DNA from: Actinomycetota bacterium | Lineage (GTDB): Bacteria; Actinomycetota; Actinomycetes; S36-B12; UBA10799 | Direction: 5' to 3' | NCBI GenBank assembly: GCA_020637055.1 | Contig: JACJWR010000001.1 | Location: 310,001-374,000 of the forward strand | Length of the DNA: 64,000 nucleotides | Part shown: positions 17,408 through 26,455 of the stretch, piece by piece | Layout: every line of letters begins with the position of its first letter | Position numbering within the stretch: position 1 is the stretch's first letter | Made by a program: the position numbers and the translations under genes | Notes under the pieces: model-generated | Database searches by the model: none | What the model was told of the DNA's origin: nothing | The model's input: the letters and a program-made list of their open reading frames with translations, nothing else

Positions 17408-18228
17408 CAGGGTGCCTTGCGGTAGTAGCGAGCGGACAGCGGTACGAAGATGACCAACAGCAAGAGCGTCCAACCCAGGGCGAGCCAGATGCTCGCGACG
17501 TCGACATCGCCGTTGGCCAACCCCCGGACGGCATCGGCCGCTGCCGACATCGGCTGGTAGGTGGCGAAAGGCTGCAGCCAGCCGGGCATCGTGTCGGCTG
17601 GTGTGAAGGCCGTGCTGGCCAGCATGAGCGGGAACAACCAGAACATCGACAACATACCGACCGCATCGGGTTTGCGGACCTTGGCGGCGATGGCGGCCCC
17701 CATCCAGGAGAATCCGTAGCCGACGACGGTAGCCAACGCGAGGGCCGCGACAGCTCCGCCGAAACTGGCGAACCGGTAGCCCATGAGCAGGGCCACGAGG
17801 GCCACCAGAACCAAGCCGATGATGTTGCGCAGACCATCGGCGAGGGTCTTTCCCGCGATAACCGCCGCCTGACTGATCGGAAGCGACCGGAAACGTTCCA
17901 CGACCCCCTCGGTGAGATCCGCCGCCAAACTCATGCTGGTCTGCTGTGCCCCCTGGAGTGCGGTGATGACGAGTACACCCGGGACAAGGAACTGGAGGTA
18001 GTCGATACCGGCGCCGGCCCCGATCGACCCGCCGAACACGTAGTTGAACAGAACCAGGAAGAAGACGCCCATGACTACCGCGAATACCAGCACGTCCGGC
18101 TGGCGTGCAGTGCGCAGCAGGTCTCGCCAGAGGACGGACTCGGTGTCCATGGCCGCTCGGCGCAGTCTCAACACCGGGCCTGGGTCGACAACCAGTTCCG
18201 TTGTCCGCCCCGTTGTCTGAACGCTCAC
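17407..18228 (-). CDS. ABC-2 type exporter permease (DrrB-like)
   Basis: 273 residues from GTG 18228. About six membrane segments, beginning with VLVFAVVMGVFFLVLFNYVF and VLVITALQGAQQ, with the conserved ABC-2 loop LTEGVVERFRSLPISQAAVI between segments two and three. It pairs with the ATPase encoded 1 bp upstream to form a drug- or lipid-type exporter resembling daunorubicin DrrAB. The substrate is unknown; control by a TetR repressor from the same operon points to an inducible small-molecule efflux role. Confidence 0.9.
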   Translation of the reverse strand: MSVQTTGRTTELVVDPGPVLRLRRAAMDTESVLWRDLLRTARQPDVLVFAVVMGVFFLVLFNYVFGGSIGAGAGIDYLQFLVPGVLVITALQGAQQTSMSLAADLTEGVVERFRSLPISQAAVIAGKTLADGLRNIIGLVLVALVALLMGYRFASFGGAVAALALATVVGYGFSWMGAAIAAKVRKPDAVGMLSMFWLFPLMLASTAFTPADTMPGWLQPFATYQPMSAAADAVRGLANGDVDVASIWLALGWTLLLLVIFVPLSARYYRKAP

Positions 18229-18229
18229 G

Positions 18230-19198
18230 CTAGGCCTCCTTCGAAACGCGGTCTTTGGACGCGGTCAGAGCAAGAAAGACGTCGTCCAGAGTGGGACGGC
18301 GCAGTTGGAAGTCTGACAGCGCAATGCTGTTGTCCTGCAGTTCGCGGAGCATCTTCAAGGCGAGTGTGGCGTCGTCCCCGACTGCGACCTGCAACGTCTG
18401 GGAGTCCGTCGGGTCGGAGATCACTTGTTGGCCGTGCTGGCCGAGGATGCTGGTCGCCCTGAGTATGGCACCCGGTTCGGTCAGCTGGACCTGAAGCACG
18501 TCTCGATCCAAGTCCCGCTTCAGCGCGGACGGAGTCCCCTCCGCCACGACACGACCCCCATCGAGGATCAAGATGTAGTCCGCCAGCTGGTCGGCTTCTT
18601 CCAGGTACTGGGTGGTCAAGACTATTGCGGTCCCCTGTTCGGCGAGTTCGCGAATAGCCGCCCAAAGGTCCGCTCGGCTCCGCGGATCCAACCCAGTCGT
18701 GGGCTCATCGAGCAGCAACACCGGCGGCTCGGCGACCAGAGCTGCCGCCACATCCAAGCGACGACGTTGGCCGCCGGAGTAGGTATGGGCGGGGCGGTCG
18801 GCGAAGGACTCCATGTCGAATCGATCTATCAAGTCCGCCACCCGCTGCCTTCGCAACGAGCCAGGCAACTTGTACAGGCGGGCGAAGAGCGACAGGTTCT
18901 CCCGCGCCGTCAGTTTCTCGTCCACCGCGGCACCTTGCCCTGCCACCCCGATGAGCTGTCGGACCACGGCCGGCTGCCCAGCCACGTCGAAGCCGGCGAC
19001 CGAAGCCGAACCGGAGTCGATCGGTATCAGCGTCGTCAACATCTTGACGGTGGTGGTCTTTCCGGCGCCGTTCGGACCCAACAGTCCCACCACCTGGCCG
19101 GCGCGAACCTCGAAGGAAACGTCGGCAACGGCCTGAACGTCACCGAAAGACTTGCCCAGCGCTTGCACGCGGAGCGCCGCAGATTCTGTTCGTTGCAT
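18230..19198 (-). CDS. ABC exporter ATPase (DrrA-like)
   Basis: 322 residues from ATG 19198. Walker A is LGPNGAGKTTTVKML, the signature is YSGGQRRRLDVAAAL, and Walker B is PVLLLDEPTTGLDPRSR. The C-terminal extension (LDRDVLQVQLTEPGAILRA) is of the DrrA type. A start at 19225 would add MSNTLDSVS but place the operator inside the coding region, so 19198 is preferred. At this start there is no ribosome binding site, and a promoter TTGACA-17-GACAGT ends 6 bp before it, so the mRNA is probably leaderless. First gene of the ATPase-permease-TetR operon. Confidence 0.9.
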   Translation of the reverse strand: MQRTESAALRVQALGKSFGDVQAVADVSFEVRAGQVVGLLGPNGAGKTTTVKMLTTLIPIDSGSASVAGFDVAGQPAVVRQLIGVAGQGAAVDEKLTARENLSLFARLYKLPGSLRRQRVADLIDRFDMESFADRPAHTYSGGQRRRLDVAAALVAEPPVLLLDEPTTGLDPRSRADLWAAIRELAEQGTAIVLTTQYLEEADQLADYILILDGGRVVAEGTPSALKRDLDRDVLQVQLTEPGAILRATSILGQHGQQVISDPTDSQTLQVAVGDDATLALKMLRELQDNSIALSDFQLRRPTLDDVFLALTASKDRVSKEA

Positions 19199-19207
19199 GG
19201 ATACACT

Positions 19208-19223
19208 GTCCAATGTATTCGAC
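19208..19223. promoter_or_regulatory. TetR-type operator, copy 1 (ABC operon side)
   Basis: The palindrome GTCcAA-4-TTcGAC lies at 19208-19223, within the -10 to spacer region of the reverse-strand promoter whose -35 TTGACA is at 19233-19228. A flanking GACACTTTGTC block makes the repeated unit about 27 bp. The same unit recurs 68 bp away. Confidence 0.65.
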
Positions 19224-19275
19224 ACTTTGTCAAGTCATGGCTCCTCAACGGTGCCATTCGAGGATTTGACATGTA

Positions 19276-19291
19276 GTCCAATGACTTAGAC
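19276..19291. promoter_or_regulatory. TetR-type operator, copy 2 (SDR side)
   Basis: The palindrome GTCcAA-4-TTaGAC at 19276-19291 repeats copy 1 and is followed by GACACTTAGTC, matching the GACACTTTGTC after copy 1. It sits inside the forward promoter TTGACA (19266-19271), 17 bp spacer, GACACT (19289-19294) that precedes the SDR gene. A bound repressor should block both divergent promoters. Confidence 0.65.
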
Positions 19292-19326
19292 ACTTAGTCG
19301 AGAGACCGGCGAAAGGAGTAGGAGCT

Positions 19327-20187
19327 ATGGGTGACCGCATCTACGTTGTGACCGGCAGTAGTTCGGGAATCGGATATGCAACCGCGGTCAAACTCGTCGC
19401 GGCCGACCAACGGGTGGTGATGCTCTGCCGGAACACCGACCAGAGCCGAGATGCCAGGGATCGCCTGCTCCGCGAGACCGGAGCTCCCTCCGACCGGGTG
19501 GACCTGGTGTACGCCGACTTGGGATCGCGGGACTCCACGCAGGCGGCAATCGACGAGATCAACGACCGCTACGAGGTGATCGACGGCCTGATCAACAACG
19601 CCGGGGTGTTTCGTCGGAAACGGAACCTGGCAGCAGATGGGAACGAACAGAACCTGAGCGTGAACTACCTGGCGGTCGTCCAGCTGAGTTCGGGACTGCT
19701 TCCGCTAGTGCGTGCCGCTGAACAAGGCCGGATCGTCAACGTCAGTTCCGACAACTTCAAGAAGGCGAAAGTCAATCTGTCCGACCTCCAGTCCGAACAC
19801 GGCTACCGAGCCGGAAACGCCTACGCGGCCAGCAAACTGATGACGGTCCTCTACACGGTCCGGCTGGCGAGGTTCATGGGCAACACGAAGGTGACGGTCA
19901 ACGCCGGACACCCCGGTGTCGCGAACTCGAACGTCTTCAAGGACTACCCGAAGATCGTGATGTGGCTTCTCAAGCCGTTCACCTCGAGTTGCGCCGAAGT
20001 TGCCGAATCGCCCTACTACCTGGCGACCGCTCCGGAACTCGACGATGTCACTGGCGAGTACTTCTACAAGAAGAAGGTCGACGAGCAATGGCGCAGCACA
20101 GTTGCCAAACTTGGACCTGGCTTCTCCGATCGCCTGTGGAGTTTGACGCGGGAACTGCTCGCGGGCTACTCGTGCGAGCCTGAGTAG
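19327..20187 (+). CDS. Short-chain dehydrogenase/reductase
   Basis: 286 residues. Cofactor motif TGSSSGIGYATA, structural motif INNAGVF, and active site with the serine in NVSS and YAASK. The longer C-terminal part and the sequence around AGHPGVANSNVF resemble retinol-dehydrogenase/WW-oxidoreductase type SDRs. An arginine in MLCRNTD after the second strand suggests NADP(H). The start has a strong site (AAAGGAGTAGGAG). It is divergent from, and shares operators with, the ABC/TetR operon, so it may modify the same compound the pump exports (inference). The substrate is unknown. Confidence 0.88.
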   Translation: MGDRIYVVTGSSSGIGYATAVKLVAADQRVVMLCRNTDQSRDARDRLLRETGAPSDRVDLVYADLGSRDSTQAAIDEINDRYEVIDGLINNAGVFRRKRNLAADGNEQNLSVNYLAVVQLSSGLLPLVRAAEQGRIVNVSSDNFKKAKVNLSDLQSEHGYRAGNAYAASKLMTVLYTVRLARFMGNTKVTVNAGHPGVANSNVFKDYPKIVMWLLKPFTSSCAEVAESPYYLATAPELDDVTGEYFYKKKVDEQWRSTVAKLGPGFSDRLWSLTRELLAGYSCEPE

Positions 20188-20236
20188 CCGCAGCATCGTC
20201 TGGCGTGACGCCTGCGGGACGGCGAAGGGGCAGGCA

Positions 20237-20854
20237 GTGACGACACCGAAGTCTGAGCAGACCGGCGCAGCGCCCGGGTTCGGAGACCTTCCGGCCGCGA
20301 TCCACGGGTGGGGCGCCCGACTGCAACTCCCCGGTCTCCAGCGCCGCCACAACAGCCGCGCCATCCTGGGTCTTTACGTACTGCTCAATTCCGCGATCGC
20401 GATCGGGATCCTGGCCTCCCTCGCAGCGGTGACCGACGAACCTTTTGTGTTCCCGTCCCTGGGTCCCACCGCCTTCCTGCTGTTCTACGCCGCGCTGGGC
20501 ACCCAGTCGGCCCCCCGCAATGTCTTCTTCGGTCACCTGATCGGGGTACTCGCCGGCTACTTCGCGCTGGTGCTTTTCGGTCTGACCGCGGTGGCGCCGA
20601 ACCTCGAAGACGTCACCTGGGCGAGGGTCGGTGCCGCCACCGTGAGTCTGTGCCTGACACTTTCCGCGATGGTCTGGTTCGGGGTCCCGCACGCCCCGGC
20701 CGGCGCGACCACGCTGATCGTGTCGCTCGGTTTGATGCGCACGCCCGGTCAACTCACGATCCTCATGGTCGCGGTGCTGCTGATGATCGGGCAAGGCATC
20801 GTGATCAATCGCCTCGCCGGCCTGCCCTACCCCCTATGGGCCCCGAGGAAGTGA
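20237..20854 (+). CDS. HPP family membrane protein
   Basis: 205 residues from GTG 20237. Four or five hydrophobic segments, including LGLYVLLNSAIAIGILASLAAV and FGHLIGVLAGYFALVLFG, with PSLGPTAFLLFYAAL and GVPHAPAGATTLIVSLGLM between them; the latter holds the H-x-P/P-A-G signature of the HPP family. HPP proteins are integral membrane proteins of poorly known function; one plant member transports nitrite across the plastid envelope. It follows the SDR gene by 49 bp on the same strand. The family call is reasonable; the function is open. Confidence 0.75.
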   Translation: MTTPKSEQTGAAPGFGDLPAAIHGWGARLQLPGLQRRHNSRAILGLYVLLNSAIAIGILASLAAVTDEPFVFPSLGPTAFLLFYAALGTQSAPRNVFFGHLIGVLAGYFALVLFGLTAVAPNLEDVTWARVGAATVSLCLTLSAMVWFGVPHAPAGATTLIVSLGLMRTPGQLTILMVAVLLMIGQGIVINRLAGLPYPLWAPRK

Positions 20855-20949
20855 CGCCTGGCCTGCGCCTGCATGGCCCAGGCGAGCCCTAGCGGTACGA
20901 TCGCGAGGTATCGGCTGTGCCTGCTGGCCACGAAGGGCGGTGACGCAAC

Positions 20950-21693
20950 ATGGGCATCCTCGACAAGTTCGAGTCGAGTCTCGACCGAATGGTGAACGGT
21001 GCCTTCGCCAAGGCGTTCCGGGCCGACGTCCAGCCGGTCGAGATCGCCGCGGCGGTGCAGAAGGAGATGGACGAACGGGCGGCCGTGGTCTCCCGCGCGC
21101 GCACCGTGGTGCCGAACGAATTCGTCGTGCACCTGTCGGACAGCGACTATGCCCGACTGGCCACCTACTCCGAGGTGCTCAACACCGAACTCGCCGAACT
21201 CGCCCGGGAGTACGCACAGGAGCAGAGGTACACGTTCCTCGGTCCGGTCGGGGTCGACCTGGCTGAGGACGATGCGATGGCCACCGGCGTCTTCCGGGTG
21301 AGCAGCCAGGCAACGGCCGGCCCGGGGGCGCCACCACCGGTGTCGGCACCGCCGACCCCGGTCACCCGCCCGGCGAAAGTCACACCGCCACCGCCGCGGC
21401 CCGCGCCCGTCGCCGGGTCACGTCCCCGGTTGCTCGCCGCCGGCCAGGACATCCCACTGTTGGGAGCCACGACGGTGCTAGGCCGGGGGGCGGACGTCGA
21501 CATCCGGCTGGAGGATCCGGGAGTCTCGAGGCGGCACGCCCAGATCACGGTTGCCGATGGCAGGTCCACCATCTCCGACCTCGGAAGCACCAACGGCACA
21601 CTGGTCGACGGTCAGAAAGTGACCACCGCCGTGCTGGCCGACGGCGCAGTGATCCGGCTGGGTTCGACCGAGATCACCTTTCGGAGTTCCTGA
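20950..21693 (+). CDS. fhaA: FhaA: DUF3662 plus FHA domain protein
   Basis: 247 residues. The N-terminal DUF3662 domain (residues 1-115, MGILDKFESSLDRMVNGAFA) is followed by a Pro/Ala-rich linker and a C-terminal FHA domain with GRGADVDIRLEDPGVSRRHAQ and SDLGSTNGT; the Arg, Ser and Asn that bind phosphothreonine are present. In mycobacteria FhaA binds the phosphorylated pseudokinase of MviN/MurJ and brakes wall synthesis. A -10-like TACGAT lies at 20896-20901. First gene of the fhaA-fhaB-pstP-rodA-pbpA-pknB operon. The linker is much shorter than in mycobacterial FhaA. Confidence 0.94.
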   Translation: MGILDKFESSLDRMVNGAFAKAFRADVQPVEIAAAVQKEMDERAAVVSRARTVVPNEFVVHLSDSDYARLATYSEVLNTELAELAREYAQEQRYTFLGPVGVDLAEDDAMATGVFRVSSQATAGPGAPPPVSAPPTPVTRPAKVTPPPPRPAPVAGSRPRLLAAGQDIPLLGATTVLGRGADVDIRLEDPGVSRRHAQITVADGRSTISDLGSTNGTLVDGQKVTTAVLADGAVIRLGSTEITFRSS

Positions 21694-22164
21694 ATGAGTG
21701 AACTCGCCCTCACCCTGCTGCGCCTGGGATTCCTCTTCCTGCTGTGGGTGTTCGTGTTCCTCGTGGTCTCGGCGCTGCGCCGAGACCTTGCCGCGCCCTC
21801 CAGTTCGCCGGTGGCCGGCCTTGCCGTCGCCGGCCAGGGCGGGCCCCGCACCTCACGACGGAAGGCCAAGCAGACCGCGTCCAAACTGGTCGTCATCGAA
21901 GGCAACCTCTCCGGCACGGTCATCCCGTTGGGCTCGTCGCCGGTGACCATGGGACGGGCGGCCGACTGCACCCTGGTGCTCGACGACGACTACGCGAGCA
22001 GCCACCACTGCCGTCTCTATCCGCACGAGAACGCCTGGGTGGTCGAAGACCTCGGATCAACGAACGGCACCTGGATCGATCGCACCAGGGTGACCGGTCC
22101 CACCGTCTTGGCGATGGGTCAGCCTTTGCGCATCGGCCGGACCGTGGTCGAGTTGCGGACGTGA
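21694..22164 (+). CDS. fhaB: FhaB (FipA): membrane-anchored FHA protein
   Basis: 156 residues. One N-terminal membrane segment (LLRLGFLFLLWVFVFLVVSAL), a short linker, then an FHA domain with MGRAADCTLVLDDDYASSHH and DLGSTNGTWID. The ATG at 21694 follows the fhaA stop directly. FhaB-type proteins link phosphothreonine signals to the divisome. It overlaps pstP by 4 bp (GTGA), so translation is coupled. Confidence 0.94.
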   Translation: MSELALTLLRLGFLFLLWVFVFLVVSALRRDLAAPSSSPVAGLAVAGQGGPRTSRRKAKQTASKLVVIEGNLSGTVIPLGSSPVTMGRAADCTLVLDDDYASSHHCRLYPHENAWVVEDLGSTNGTWIDRTRVTGPTVLAMGQPLRIGRTVVELRT

Positions 22165-23564
22165 CGATGGTCCTCACGCTGCGCTACGCGGCGCGCTCCG
22201 ATGTGGGCTTGGTTCGCGCCGAGAACGAGGACTCCGGCTACGCGGGATCGCGCATGTTGGTGGTGGCCGACGGGATGGGGGGCCACGCGGCCGGTGAGTT
22301 GGCGAGCGCGACCGCAGTCGCAACCTTCGCGGCGCTGGACGTGGACAACGAGCTGCAACCCGGCGACGACGAAATCCTCGGCTTGCTCGCGGCGGCTTCC
22401 GATGACGCGCACGATGCACTGCACACGGTGGCGACCGCGACACCGGAATCCCGCGGCATGGGCACCACGGTCACCGCACTCGCCTGGCTGAACGACCGTG
22501 TCGCGGTGGCCCACATCGGCGACTCCCGAGCCTATCTGCTGCGGGACGGCCGACTCAGTCAACTGACCCGCGACCACACCTTCGTCCAATCGCTCGTCGA
22601 CGCCGGCCGGATCACGCCGGAGGAGGCCGCCACCCACGAACGTCGGAACCTCCTGACCAAAGCCCTCGACGGCGTCCACCCGGTGGAGTGCGATCTGTCG
22701 ATCCGGGAGGTTCGCGCCGGGGACCGATTCCTGTTGTCCAGCGACGGATTGCATGGCGTCGTCAGCGAACGACGCCTGGCGGATCTGCTGTTGGAATTCT
22801 CGGACCCCACGGCGGCCGTGGGGGCTCTGGTAGACGAGGCGTTGCGCGCCGGGGCGCCGGACAACGTCACGGCGCTGGTGGCCGACGTGGTGGAGGTACC
22901 CGACGCCGACGCCGGAATCATCCGGAGCCCGATCGTGGTCGGAGCCGCCAGCGAACGCCGCAATCGCGATCGACTCCCCAGCGTCGCTTTCCCGGCCGAT
23001 GCCGAACCGACCGGGGCGGACCCTTCCGGCGCGGGCGAATCCCCCACCAGCGCCGAATCGGCCATCCCGCCGACCACCCAAGTTGCCGCTGAGGCCGGCC
23101 GCGGCCGGGGCCGCACCTGGTTGGGTGCCGGAATAGCGGTGATCGTGCTGGCCGGCCTGCTCGGAGCAGCGTGGTGGTGGACGCGGGATCAGTACTACGT
23201 GGGCGACAACGGCGGTCGCATCGCGGTGTTCCAAGGGATCCCGCAAGGCCCCGGTGAACATGGTTTCTCCACCGTGGAGAACACCTCCGACACCGAGGTG
23301 GCGGAGTTGCCCGAGTTCCAGCAGACCCAAGTCAGGGACACCATCCCGGCCACCGACGTCGCGGACGCGTTGCGCATCGTGGGCACCCTCGAGGAATCCG
23401 CGCAACGCTGCCGCTCCGTGCCTGCTCCGCAAGGTTGCCCGACCCCGGCCGGAGCGGATTCCGCCACGACCCCGAGCCCCGCACCCTCCGGCTCGCCGAG
23501 TCCCTCCGGCTCGCCGCAACCTGGCGCCGCCACCCCCACACCCCAGCCGACGGCGACACCATGA
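22161..23564 (+). CDS. pstP: PP2C Ser/Thr phosphatase PstP
   Basis: 467 residues from GTG 22161, with ATG 22167 as an alternative. The catalytic domain has RAENEDSG, VADGMGGHAAGELAS, GDSRAYLLRDG, LLSSDGLHG and DNVTALV, which supply the metal-binding aspartates. A membrane segment (WLGAGIAVIVLAGLLGAAWWW, near residues 320-340) and an external Pro/Ser/Thr-rich tail follow. It reverses PknB phosphorylation of wall-synthesis and division proteins. It overlaps fhaB and rodA by 4 bp each. A longer frame from 21744 overlaps fhaB and was rejected. Confidence 0.95.
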   Translation: MTMVLTLRYAARSDVGLVRAENEDSGYAGSRMLVVADGMGGHAAGELASATAVATFAALDVDNELQPGDDEILGLLAAASDDAHDALHTVATATPESRGMGTTVTALAWLNDRVAVAHIGDSRAYLLRDGRLSQLTRDHTFVQSLVDAGRITPEEAATHERRNLLTKALDGVHPVECDLSIREVRAGDRFLLSSDGLHGVVSERRLADLLLEFSDPTAAVGALVDEALRAGAPDNVTALVADVVEVPDADAGIIRSPIVVGAASERRNRDRLPSVAFPADAEPTGADPSGAGESPTSAESAIPPTTQVAAEAGRGRGRTWLGAGIAVIVLAGLLGAAWWWTRDQYYVGDNGGRIAVFQGIPQGPGEHGFSTVENTSDTEVAELPEFQQTQVRDTIPATDVADALRIVGTLEESAQRCRSVPAPQGCPTPAGADSATTPSPAPSGSPSPSGSPQPGAATPTPQPTATP

Positions 23565-24997
23565 CGGATCCCGCGACAGCCGCACCAGCGGCGGATTCCT
23601 CCGACGACCGCCCTGGGCGTACGTCGAACCGGCGCAACGTCGAACGCAATCTGCTCGCGCTGGCCTTTGTGATCGGGATCCTCGCCTACGCGACGGTGGA
23701 CATCGTCGTACTCGGCGGACTCTCCCCCGACTTCGGCGTCGCGATCGCGGTGTTCGGCGCCCTACTGGTGGTCGCCCATATCGGGGTGCGGATCCTCGCG
23801 CCTTTCGCCGACCCGTTCATCCTGCCCGCGGTGGTGATGCTGAACATCCTCGGACTGGTGATGATCCACCGCCTCGACCTCGCGGATCAGCTGCGCGCGC
23901 AGGCGAACGGCACCGAACTCCCGCGCGCCGATGCCGAGGCCCAATTCACCTGGCTGATGCTCGCGGTGGGTCTGTTCGTGTTGACCCTGCTGCTCATCCG
24001 CGACCACCGGCGGCTGCAGCGCTACACCTACACCGCAGCATTGGTGGGGGTGATCCTGCTGCTGCTACCGCTGGTGCCGGGGATCGGCACCAGCATCAAC
24101 GGTGCCACCCTGTGGATCCAGGTGGGTCCGTTCTCGTTCCAGCCCTCGGAGTTGTCCAAGATCCTCCTGACGATCTTCTTCGCCGGCTATCTGGTGCTCA
24201 AGCGCGAATCCATGGCCATCGTGCGCACCAAGGTCATGGGGTTGGGAATTCCTCGAGGACGCGATCTCGGCCCGATCGTCGTCGCCTGGGCGTTCGCGCT
24301 GGTGGTGCTCGCCCTGGAGAAGGACCTCGGCACCGCTTTGATGTTCTTCGGCCTGTTCGTGGTGATGGTCTATGTGGCCACCGGCCGCCGGTCCTGGCTG
24401 GTGATCGGCGCGGGCCTGTTGGTCATCGGTGGCCTGCTCGGGTACCTGGTGTTCAGTCATGTGCAACTGCGCGTCAACATCTGGCTCGACACCTGGTCGT
24501 ACGCCCAGGACGAATCCTTCCAACTCGCCCAAGGCCTGTTCGGCCTCGCCAGCGGCGGTCTGCTCGGCTCCGGTTGGGGCAGCGGCTACCCACAGTTCGT
24601 GCCCTTCGCCAAATCCGACTTCATCGCCGCGGCGATCGGTGAAGAACTCGGCTTGACCGGGATGTTCGCGGTGATCCTGCTCTACGCGATCGTGGTGGAG
24701 CGCGGCTTCCGCGCCGCTGTCGCGGTGCGGGATCCATTCGGGAAGCTGCTCGCGGTCGGACTTTCCAGCGTGCTGGCCCTGCAGACCTTCGTGGTGATCG
24801 GCGGTGTCACCCGACTGATTCCGCTCACCGGACTCACCACGCCGTTCCTGGCCTACGGCGGTTCAGCACTGCTCGCCAACTGGATCACCGTTGCATTGCT
24901 GTTGCGGATATCCGACCGAGCCCGCCGGCCGGCACCGGATGCCACCCCGTTGACCGAGGTCCAGGCGATCGACGTGGCGGGAGGCGATGGTCGATGA
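23561..24997 (+). CDS. rodA: SEDS peptidoglycan glycosyltransferase RodA (FtsW/RodA/SpoVE)
   Basis: 478 residues from ATG 23561. About ten to twelve membrane segments. The conserved SEDS loop is present as GWGSGYPQFVPFAKSDFI followed by IGEELGLTG, and TPFLAYGGSALLANW near the C-terminus. It polymerises lipid II and works with the class B transpeptidase PbpA encoded next, with which it overlaps by 4 bp. Assigned RodA rather than FtsW by its place in the pstP-pbpA-pknB operon; FtsW normally sits in the dcw cluster. Confidence 0.93.
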   Translation: MTDPATAAPAADSSDDRPGRTSNRRNVERNLLALAFVIGILAYATVDIVVLGGLSPDFGVAIAVFGALLVVAHIGVRILAPFADPFILPAVVMLNILGLVMIHRLDLADQLRAQANGTELPRADAEAQFTWLMLAVGLFVLTLLLIRDHRRLQRYTYTAALVGVILLLLPLVPGIGTSINGATLWIQVGPFSFQPSELSKILLTIFFAGYLVLKRESMAIVRTKVMGLGIPRGRDLGPIVVAWAFALVVLALEKDLGTALMFFGLFVVMVYVATGRRSWLVIGAGLLVIGGLLGYLVFSHVQLRVNIWLDTWSYAQDESFQLAQGLFGLASGGLLGSGWGSGYPQFVPFAKSDFIAAAIGEELGLTGMFAVILLYAIVVERGFRAAVAVRDPFGKLLAVGLSSVLALQTFVVIGGVTRLIPLTGLTTPFLAYGGSALLANWITVALLLRISDRARRPAPDATPLTEVQAIDVAGGDGR

Positions 24998-26427
24998 ATC
25001 GGCAGATCCGCCGGCTGTCCTTCGTGTTCGGGATCCTGCTGCTCGTGGTGCTCGGCAACTTGTCGCTCCAACAGGTGATCCTCGCCGACGACACCAAGGC
25101 GCGCGAGGGAAACGCCCGAGTCCTGTTGCAGGAATACGACCGCCAGCGCGGGCCGATCCTGGTGCAGCAGTCCCAAATCGCGCAGTCGGAACCCACCGAC
25201 GACACGTTGAAGTATTTACGGCTGTATTCCAACGGCCCGTTGTACGCCCCGGCCACCGGGTTCTACTCGATCGTCTACGGCGCCACCGGGATCGAGAAGA
25301 CCGACAACGCGGTGCTCAACGGCACCGGACCGGCCTTTTTCGTCGATCGGCTTCGCCAACTCTTCGGCGGCCAGGAGGTACGGGGCGGGGCGGTGTCCTT
25401 GACCCTCGATCCGGCCGCCCAACTGGCCGCCGCCGACGCACTGGGGTCGGCGGTCGGCTCAGTCACCGCGCTCGATCCCAAGACCGGTGCGGTGCTGGCC
25501 ATGGTGCAATCACCCAGCTTCGACCCCAATCTGCTCTCCAGCCACGACACCCGAGCGATCACCGACTACTACGAGACCCTCGAGGCCGATCCGGACCAAC
25601 CGTTGCTGAACCGTCCTCTGGTGTCCACCCAGCCGCCTGGCAGCACCTTCAAGCTGGTGACGAGTGCAGCGGCCCTGGAAGCCGGCTACACGCCTGAGTC
25701 CCTGCTGCCCGGACCGGCGCTCTACACCCCGCCGGGCACCTCTCGGGCAATTCCGAACGCCTGGGGTGGGTCATGCGGCTCGGACGACAGGGTGACCCTG
25801 GAGGAGTCGTTGGCCATCTCGTGCAACACCTCCTTCGCCTACCTCGGCAACGAATTGGGCTCGGACGCCCTGGAAGCGCAGGCAGAGAAGTTCGGCTTCA
25901 ACACCGCGTTCTCCATCCCCTTGGCGGCAGCCGAGTCGCGTTTCCCGAGCAACCTGGATCCCGCCCAGACCGCCCAGAGTGCGATCGGACAATTCAACGT
26001 GGCGGCCACCACCCTGCAGATGGCCATGGTGGGAGCGTCGATCGGGAACGGTGGGGTGACGATGGCCCCCTACCTGGTGGCGGACACCCGAGCCGGCAAC
26101 CTGGAAGTCATCTCCACCACCCAACCGCGCGAGCACGCGGTGGCGATGTCGCCGGCCAATGCGACCCAACTGTTGGGGATGATGGAGGCGGTGGTGGACC
26201 GCGGCACCGGCACGTTGGCGGCGATTCCCGGCGTGAAGGTGGGTGGCAAGACCGGCACCGCGGAGACCAGTGCGGATCGTCAGCCGATCTCTTGGTTCGT
26301 CGGCGTCGCACCGCTCGACGATCCACAGGTGGCCGTCGCGGTGGCGATCGAAGACAGCAATGGCGCGGACGGCGGACCGTTGGCGATGACGATCGCCCGC
26401 AACGTGATGGAGGCGTCACTGCGATGA
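24994..26427 (+). CDS. pbpA: Class B penicillin-binding protein PbpA (transpeptidase)
   Basis: 477 residues. A single N-terminal membrane anchor (FVFGILLLVVLGNLSLQQV), a short non-catalytic domain, then the transpeptidase. The three active-site motifs are Ser217-T-F-Lys220 in PPGSTFKLV, Ser276-C-Asn278 in AISCNTSF, and Lys419-T-G in GGKTGTAE, so it should be active and beta-lactam sensitive. It crosslinks glycan strands made by RodA. Overlaps rodA by 4 bp; pknB follows after 28 bp. Confidence 0.95.
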   Translation: MNRQIRRLSFVFGILLLVVLGNLSLQQVILADDTKAREGNARVLLQEYDRQRGPILVQQSQIAQSEPTDDTLKYLRLYSNGPLYAPATGFYSIVYGATGIEKTDNAVLNGTGPAFFVDRLRQLFGGQEVRGGAVSLTLDPAAQLAAADALGSAVGSVTALDPKTGAVLAMVQSPSFDPNLLSSHDTRAITDYYETLEADPDQPLLNRPLVSTQPPGSTFKLVTSAAALEAGYTPESLLPGPALYTPPGTSRAIPNAWGGSCGSDDRVTLEESLAISCNTSFAYLGNELGSDALEAQAEKFGFNTAFSIPLAAAESRFPSNLDPAQTAQSAIGQFNVAATTLQMAMVGASIGNGGVTMAPYLVADTRAGNLEVISTTQPREHAVAMSPANATQLLGMMEAVVDRGTGTLAAIPGVKVGGKTGTAETSADRQPISWFVGVAPLDDPQVAVAVAIEDSNGADGGPLAMTIARNVMEASLR

Positions 26428-26455
26428 TGGGTCACATTCCAGGAGAGGGCGGGTC

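Noticed and set aside
16652..20230. Integrated element at tRNA-Leu
   Set aside because: No integrase, and no repeat of the tRNA 3' end was found on the far side of the ABC/SDR block.
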